In this document: piece by piece, positions 59,847-64,000 of the stretch
Numbering within the stretch: the stretch's first letter is position 1
Layout: every line of letters starts with the position of its first letter
Source: Renibacterium salmoninarum ATCC 33209
GTDB lineage: Bacteria > Actinomycetota > Actinomycetes > Actinomycetales > Micrococcaceae
Length of the DNA stretch: 64,000 nucleotides
Direction of reading: 5' to 3'
Assembly: GCF_000018885.1 (NCBI RefSeq)
Contig: NC_010168.1
Coordinates: 1 to 64,000, forward strand
Translations under genes and position numbers: made by a program
The notes under the pieces: model-generated
What the model was told of the DNA's origin: nothing
Database searches by the model: none
What the model saw: the letters and a program-made list of their open reading frames with translations, nothing else

Positions 59847-60233
59847 ATGAGAATTCAACGCACAAGCATCTTCGTCGAGGACCAGGAAATGGCGCTGCAG
59901 TTTTACGCAAATATTCTTGGGTTCGAGAAAAAATTTGATGTCCCGCTCGGTGAAAATCGCTGGCTCACCCTAGTCTCACCGGAGGATCCGGACGGCACTG
60001 AACTGCTGTTAGAACCGAACCGTCACCCGGTAGTCAAGGCTTACCAAGAAGGCCTCGCAGCGGAGGGCATCCCGTGCGCTGCTTTTGCCGTCGAAAACGT
60101 CGTTGCGGAATTTGAGCGCTTAACTGCTCTGGGCGTGCGCTTCCAGCAAGATCCCCTCGAAATGGGGCCGGTCACCACCGCAGTCTTTGACGACACTTGC
60201 GGAAATCTGATTCAGATCCTGCATAACAACTGA
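59847..60233 (+). CDS. VOC-family (glyoxalase-like) protein
   Basis: A 128-residue single-module vicinal-oxygen-chelate protein (MRIQRTSIFVEDQEMALQFY ... LLLEPNRHPVVKAYQ ... FDDTCGNLIQIL). The last segment carries the Glu/His-type metal-binding strand of the fold in modified form. ATG 59847 follows a strong GGAGG at 59836-59840. It is divergent from ArsR/SRPBCC and may be co-regulated. Enzymatic role unknown. Confidence 0.87.
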   Translation: MRIQRTSIFVEDQEMALQFYANILGFEKKFDVPLGENRWLTLVSPEDPDGTELLLEPNRHPVVKAYQEGLAAEGIPCAAFAVENVVAEFERLTALGVRFQQDPLEMGPVTTAVFDDTCGNLIQILHNN

Positions 60234-60350
60234 GGCGCAAGAGACTCGCCATTCGATCCGGTTTAAATCGGCTAAAATCTATCCGGCGACCCGCTACGAA
60301 TCGCTATTGATCAGTTTTGATTTCCCAGCGAATGACGAGAGGAACCGGAG

Positions 60351-60958
60351 ATGCCTAAACCCGCCCCTTCCGGCTCCTGCGCAGCGGCGTTGTTGCCCTC
60401 AGCGCCCTGTTCATTGCGGGCGGGGCGCACATCGGTGCCGGTGGCCAACTGCCGGCCCTGCCGATTCTTGCCGCAATGGCATCCTTAGTCCTTTTACTCT
60501 GCGTGCTCCTTGCCCAATGGAAACTTACGACGCCGGCCATGCTGGCAGTGTTGGCCGCAAGCCAGCTTGCACTTCACCAAGGTTTTGAATGGTTTGCGAT
60601 CGGCCCGATGTCCGAGGTGACGCCAGCATTGGGGCACCAACACGGGATGCCTAGCCAAATTCCAGATCTAGCGATGCCAGAGCATCTTGCTAATTCTGGC
60701 GGCGTTTTGATGCTCATCATGCACTGCGCTGCTACCGCAATGACCGCGTTATTACTTGCTCGTGGCGAAGCAGCTCTGCGGGCGTTGGCAGCTTGGCTAC
60801 GCCCACTGATCGAGCGCAAACTGCCAGTTTTTGTGCCGCTATTCCGCCGCCCGGACAGCACACCGCGGAGCATCGAAAAACCGCTGCCGGAATGCTACTT
60901 GAGTTTGCATCGCTGGCGGGGGCCGCCGTCGCACTGGATGACATTCAAACTTTCCTGA
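60351..60958 (+). pseudogene. Small membrane protein linked to the YcnI copper gene, frameshift
   Basis: ATG 60351 (CCGGAG ribosome site) starts MPKPAPS, but that frame gives no further protein-like sequence. From about 60371 another frame encodes RLLRSGVVALSALFIAGGAH and IGAGGQLPALPILAAMASLV, continuing as a membrane protein with at least three helices and a His-rich loop (GHQHGMPSQ, LMLIMHCAATAMTALLLARG) to 60958. Joining the two requires one indel within the first ~7 codons. Proteins of this shape often precede DUF1775/YcnI genes in actinobacteria. A start at 60476 would give a 160-residue truncated form. Confidence 0.7.
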
Positions 60959-61022
60959 TTCCGCCTGGTCGGCGGATAAAACTTGAATCCGCCTTATTTG
61001 GCGCACCCAGAAAGCTACTCAC

Positions 61023-61745
61023 ATGAAAAAGAACTCCCAGAAGACTGCCTTAAAAACCACGATGGTCGCAGTAGCGACCGCGGGGCTGATGGGCCTCGGT
61101 GCGGCGGCAGCGTCCGCACACGTGAGCGTCAGCGCCTCCAGCACCGCTTCGAATTCCTACTCGCTACTGACCTTTAGCGTCCCGCACGGCTGCAGTGGTT
61201 CCGCGACCACCAAAATCGCGATTTCACTGCCGGAAAATATTGACGACGCAACCCCTACCGTGAACCCTAATTGGGTTGCCAGCAAGGTCACTACCAAGTT
61301 GGCTCAACCGAAAACCTTGGAAAATGGCAGCCAGGTGACCGAAAAGACCAGTCAGGTCGTTTACACGGTGAAAACCCCCTTGGACCCGGCGCAACGCGAT
61401 GCCTTGGTGCTCTCGCTGAAACTCCCAGATGCCAGCGGATCTCAGCTGAACTTCCCGGTTCTGCGAAGCTGCGAAAAGGGTGAGACTAACTGGGCGCAAA
61501 CTGTACAGCCCGGCCAAGATCATGATGCGGTCAAAGATCCCGCACCATCGATCACCCTGACGGCCGCCGCTGCGGAAGATGCGCACAGTGGCCACAGTGC
61601 ACCGACCCCCGCTGCCGCAACTCAAGATTCCGGATCGCAAGCTCCTGGCTGGATCGGGCTAGGGGCCGGAATTGCCGGGTTGTTATTGGGTGCATTTGCA
61701 CTCTTCCGCACCCGTAACAAAGCTTCGAAGACGTTGGACGCCTAG
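61023..61745 (+). CDS. YcnI-family copper-binding membrane protein (DUF1775)
   Basis: A 240-residue exported protein. The signal peptide (KKNSQKTALK start, hydrophobic core to about 32) ends ASA before HVSVSASS, so the mature protein begins with His, which in YcnI binds Cu(II). The DUF1775 domain runs from about 33 to 170 (LLTFSVPHGCSGSATTKIAI). A His/Ala-rich linker (AHSGHSAPTP) and a C-terminal membrane anchor (GWIGLGAGIAGLLLGAFALF) follow. It follows a broken membrane-protein gene, probably once an operon. Copper handling is inferred from the family. Confidence 0.88.
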   Translation: MKKNSQKTALKTTMVAVATAGLMGLGAAAASAHVSVSASSTASNSYSLLTFSVPHGCSGSATTKIAISLPENIDDATPTVNPNWVASKVTTKLAQPKTLENGSQVTEKTSQVVYTVKTPLDPAQRDALVLSLKLPDASGSQLNFPVLRSCEKGETNWAQTVQPGQDHDAVKDPAPSITLTAAAAEDAHSGHSAPTPAAATQDSGSQAPGWIGLGAGIAGLLLGAFALFRTRNKASKTLDA

Positions 61746-61754
61746 CTGAACCAC

Positions 61755-61785
61755 GATTGGGGTCGGTCACAATCCGGCCCCAATC
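61755..61785 (+). terminator. Hairpin after the YcnI gene
   Basis: GATTGGGGTCGG (61755-61766) pairs with CCGGCCCCAATC (61774-61785), one G-T pair. No T-tract. Confidence 0.6.
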
Positions 61786-61842
61786 GGCCAATCGCCCGGC
61801 TAGATGATTGACTAGGGCACCGGTTAGCAGCATCGTGTTGGT

Positions 61843-62460
61843 ATGCCATCATCAATCTCATCGCGCGCCCTTTTCGTCACTGGAACGCTAGCTCTGCTCA
61901 GCGTTGCGACACTAGCTGGCTGTGCACAGCCAGCGCCGCAAAATTCGCCAAGCAACAGCTCGCCGTCGGCATCAAGTCCCAGCCCGACGACGACGCCGCC
62001 TACCTCGAGCGCCCCCTCCAGTAGCGCTGTTGCCGGCCCCGCGCTGTGCACTGCGGCGATGCTCAGCGGCACGATTGGTGACGGTGGGGCCGGAGCTGGA
62101 CACGTATTCATGAAAATCATCGTCAAGAATTCCTCGGATAAACCCTGCACGATTGACGGCTACCCGGGGGTATCACTCGTTGGGAATGGCAATGGTACGC
62201 AATTAGGAGCAGCAGCTGATCGCGATCAGAACAAGCCATCCAAAGGACCAGTTCTGCTTGCAGCCGGGCAAAGTGCTACTGCCGATCTGCAGTACTCTCA
62301 GGCGTCTAACTACCAAAGCGGCTGCAGTCAGTCACAGGCCGATGGCCTAAGGGTCTACCCGCCCAGCGCCACGGATGCGCTCTATATCGCCCAACCGCTC
62401 ACTGCGTGCACCGAGAACGCTGTGGTGTTGTTGCAAATCGGCGCTTTCATGGCGGTCTGA
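61843..62460 (+). CDS. DUF4232 lipoprotein
   Basis: A 205-residue predicted lipoprotein: the signal peptide ends in the lipobox TLAGC (Cys at about 27). A Ser/Pro/Thr-rich linker (~30-65) leads to a DUF4232 domain with Cys pairs (PALCTAAML, KPCTIDGYPGVSLVGN, GCSQSQADGLRVYPPS). Function unknown; related domains are common on actinobacterial surfaces. Its last 114 bases overlap a minus-strand gene. Confidence 0.85.
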   Translation: MPSSISSRALFVTGTLALLSVATLAGCAQPAPQNSPSNSSPSASSPSPTTTPPTSSAPSSSAVAGPALCTAAMLSGTIGDGGAGAGHVFMKIIVKNSSDKPCTIDGYPGVSLVGNGNGTQLGAAADRDQNKPSKGPVLLAAGQSATADLQYSQASNYQSGCSQSQADGLRVYPPSATDALYIAQPLTACTENAVVLLQIGAFMAV

Positions 62461-63027
62461 CAAATCAGGCTTAACTAGATCCGTCAGGCTGCCCAACTCC
62501 ATTGGCCGTCGCGGCGTTCGTCTGCCGTGCAACATAGTGTGCAAGCGCATTGCCGCAATCACGCAAGCGACTGCGGAAATACCTTGCAAGATGCCAGAAA
62601 GCACCGGGGCCGGGGCAAAAAGCGCCAAAAGTGCGCTTACCGAACAGATTGCTCCGACGGTGACGAGGATTCGAGCCTGCTCTACCCGGCCATACCAAGC
62701 AAGCCCGATGCCAAGCACTAACCAACCACCCAAGCCCCGAAACGGTTCAATTGCGCCGCCAAAAAGGACGCCGAACTCAACTCCGCAGGCCAAATATAAA
62801 TAGGTTTTCGCAGTACCTGTCATTGCTGGCTTACGATTCAAAAACCAGAGCCAGGTAACAAAGGCCAAAATCATTGAACCAACGGCATAGTGCAAGGCAA
62901 TGAGCGAGCTATTTGAGCTGGTGCTCAAATCGGCCGCCGCACCACTGAGAAACAACAAAGCCAACACCGTTAAGGGTAGCCAGTTGTTCCCTACATGCCG
63001 CGATTCCACGGCTATTCCATCTCCCAC
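62347..63027 (-). CDS. Multi-helix membrane protein of unknown function
   Basis: Up to 226 residues with about five to six membrane helices (WLPLTVLALLFLSGAAADLS, LHYAVGSMILAFVTWLWFL, YLACGVEFGVLFGGAIEPF, LVTVGAICSVSALLALFAPA). I do not recognise the family. From about residue 187 the reading frame runs antisense into the DUF4232 gene, and the tail there (SDRHESADLQQHHSVLG...) has no membrane character, so the natural stop may have been lost. Start ATG 63027. Confidence 0.55.
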   Translation of the reverse strand: MGDGIAVESRHVGNNWLPLTVLALLFLSGAAADLSTSSNSSLIALHYAVGSMILAFVTWLWFLNRKPAMTGTAKTYLYLACGVEFGVLFGGAIEPFRGLGGWLVLGIGLAWYGRVEQARILVTVGAICSVSALLALFAPAPVLSGILQGISAVACVIAAMRLHTMLHGRRTPRRPMELGSLTDLVKPDLSDRHESADLQQHHSVLGARSERLGDIERIRGAGRVDP

Positions 63028-63193
63028 ATCGTCCCCACGAATGATTGCTTTGCACCGGTCTTTGCCGAACCCTGGAAATATCGCGGGGCGTCAGTATTTT
63101 GCCGTTAGCTTCAGATTACCTCGCGGCGCCGACAGTGTGTTGCGGACACACCGCAGGAGTGTTTCTGTCAGTGCAATACGCAATGATGGTAGC

Positions 63194-64000
63194 TATGAGC
63201 AATTCTGCCCTTGACCTTTTCAGCGCGCCAACTCGCGCCTGGTTCGAGGGCGCCTTTTCGCAGCCGACGCCGGCTCAAACTGGCGCTTGGCAGGCTATTG
63301 CAAGCGGCGCAAATGCCTTGGTGGTCGCGCCCACTGGTTCCGGCAAAACGCTAGCGGCGTTCCTCTGGTCGCTAGATTCGCTCATCAAAGCGCATGCGGA
63401 GGTCGCCGCTTCTGAGCGGATTGGCACTCAGGTGCTTTACATTTCTCCGCTCAAGGCCTTGGGCATTGACGTCGAAAGGCATCTGCGCGCTCCACTGATC
63501 GGTTTGCGGCAAAACGCCTTACGGCAGGGCGCCGAAGTTCCAGAAGTCAGCGTTGGGGTGCGAAGTGGTGATACTCCCGCCAATGAGCGCCGGAAATTAC
63601 TTAGCCATCCACCAGAAATCTTGATCACCACTCCAGAGTCACTTTTTCTGATGCTGACATCGCAAGCAAAACAAACTTTGAAAACGGTACGTACCGTGAT
63701 CATCGACGAGGTCCACGCGGTTGCTGGCACCAAACGCGGCGCTCATCTGGCAGTTTCCCTCGAACGGCTAGACACCTTGCTCACCGGGTCGGAAGGTACT
63801 GGCAAAGCTGCCCAACGCATCGGACTATCCGCAACGGTTGAACCGCTCAGCACCGTTGCTCGGTTCCTGTCCGGCGAAGCGCCGTGTGAAATTGTGGCAC
63901 CACCGGCGTCGAAAACCTGGAATCTGCAGGTCACGGTACCGGTGGAGGACATGTCAGACCTCGCTTCAGCTGCCGCTGCGCACGACCTTGGGCCGGCCTC
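63194..64000 (+). CDS. Lhr-type DEAD/DEAH helicase, 5' part (runs off the window)
   Basis: The first ~269 residues of a large ATP-dependent helicase. Walker A VAPTGSGKTLAAFLW, LYISPLKALGID, ILITTPESLF, the DEVH box VIIDEVHAVAGTKRG and motif III RIGLSATV are all present and match the Lhr family of actinobacterial repair helicases, which are ~1,500 residues. The gene continues past base 64000. ATG 63194 is chosen; in-frame ATG codons at 63182 and 63185 are alternatives. The ribosome site is weak. Confidence 0.85.

Overview
The window looks like the replication-origin end of the chromosome of an actinobacterium of the family Micrococcaceae. The order dnaA, oriC, dnaN, gnd, recF, DUF721 (dciA-like), gyrB, gyrA, DUF3566, tRNA-Ile, DLW-39 small protein, tRNA-Ala is typical of Arthrobacter relatives. 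The moderate GC content and the unusually large number of freshly broken genes fit Renibacterium salmoninarum, the salmonid pathogen known for genome decay. That species name is an inference from gene content, not from a database match.

Bases 1-11,700 are an intact core. DnaA boxes lie upstream of dnaA (61-93) and between dnaA and dnaN (about 1577-1762, the likely oriC). They are followed by the sliding clamp, 6-phosphogluconate dehydrogenase, RecF, the helicase-loader-like DUF721 protein, gyrase and two tRNA genes. From 11.7 to 23 kb come accessory and housekeeping genes: a perfect 31-bp inverted repeat, a broken EamA transporter, a glycosyltransferase, an LEA-like repeat protein, cyclophilin, rhomboid protease, an MBL-fold enzyme, a racemase homologue lacking both catalytic cysteines, and a TetR / PLP-aldolase / lactone-oxidase operon. 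From 23 to 40 kb are a secreted trypsin-like protease, RecQ, phosphomannomutase, GTP-dependent PEP carboxykinase with a CRP/GlxR-type site, tRNA-Arg, and three large broken genes: gamma-glutamyltransferase, a ricin-lectin secreted protein and beta-galactosidase.

From 40 to 50 kb lie a TetR-controlled YhgE/Pip locus with a degenerate ABC ATPase, an EamA/LysR divergent pair, SixA phosphatase, a winged-helix regulator without receiver domain, and an OmpR-type two-component system behind an 830-bp AT-rich gap carrying a second CRP-type site. From 50 to 64 kb are a MarR regulator with a damaged MFS pump, a cyclic-di-AMP (ydaO) riboswitch ahead of a secreted wall-associated protein, upp, tadA, broken GtrA, GlxA-type and YcaQ-type genes, tRNA-Ser, an ArsR/SRPBCC pair, a YcnI copper protein with a broken upstream partner, a DUF4232 lipoprotein, and the first part of an Lhr-type helicase that runs off the end.

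Twelve genes or gene remnants are interrupted by small indels, one nonsense codon or truncation. All lie in transport, sugar, surface or regulatory functions, and none in replication, tRNA or central metabolism. I saw no insertion sequence, prophage or CRISPR array.
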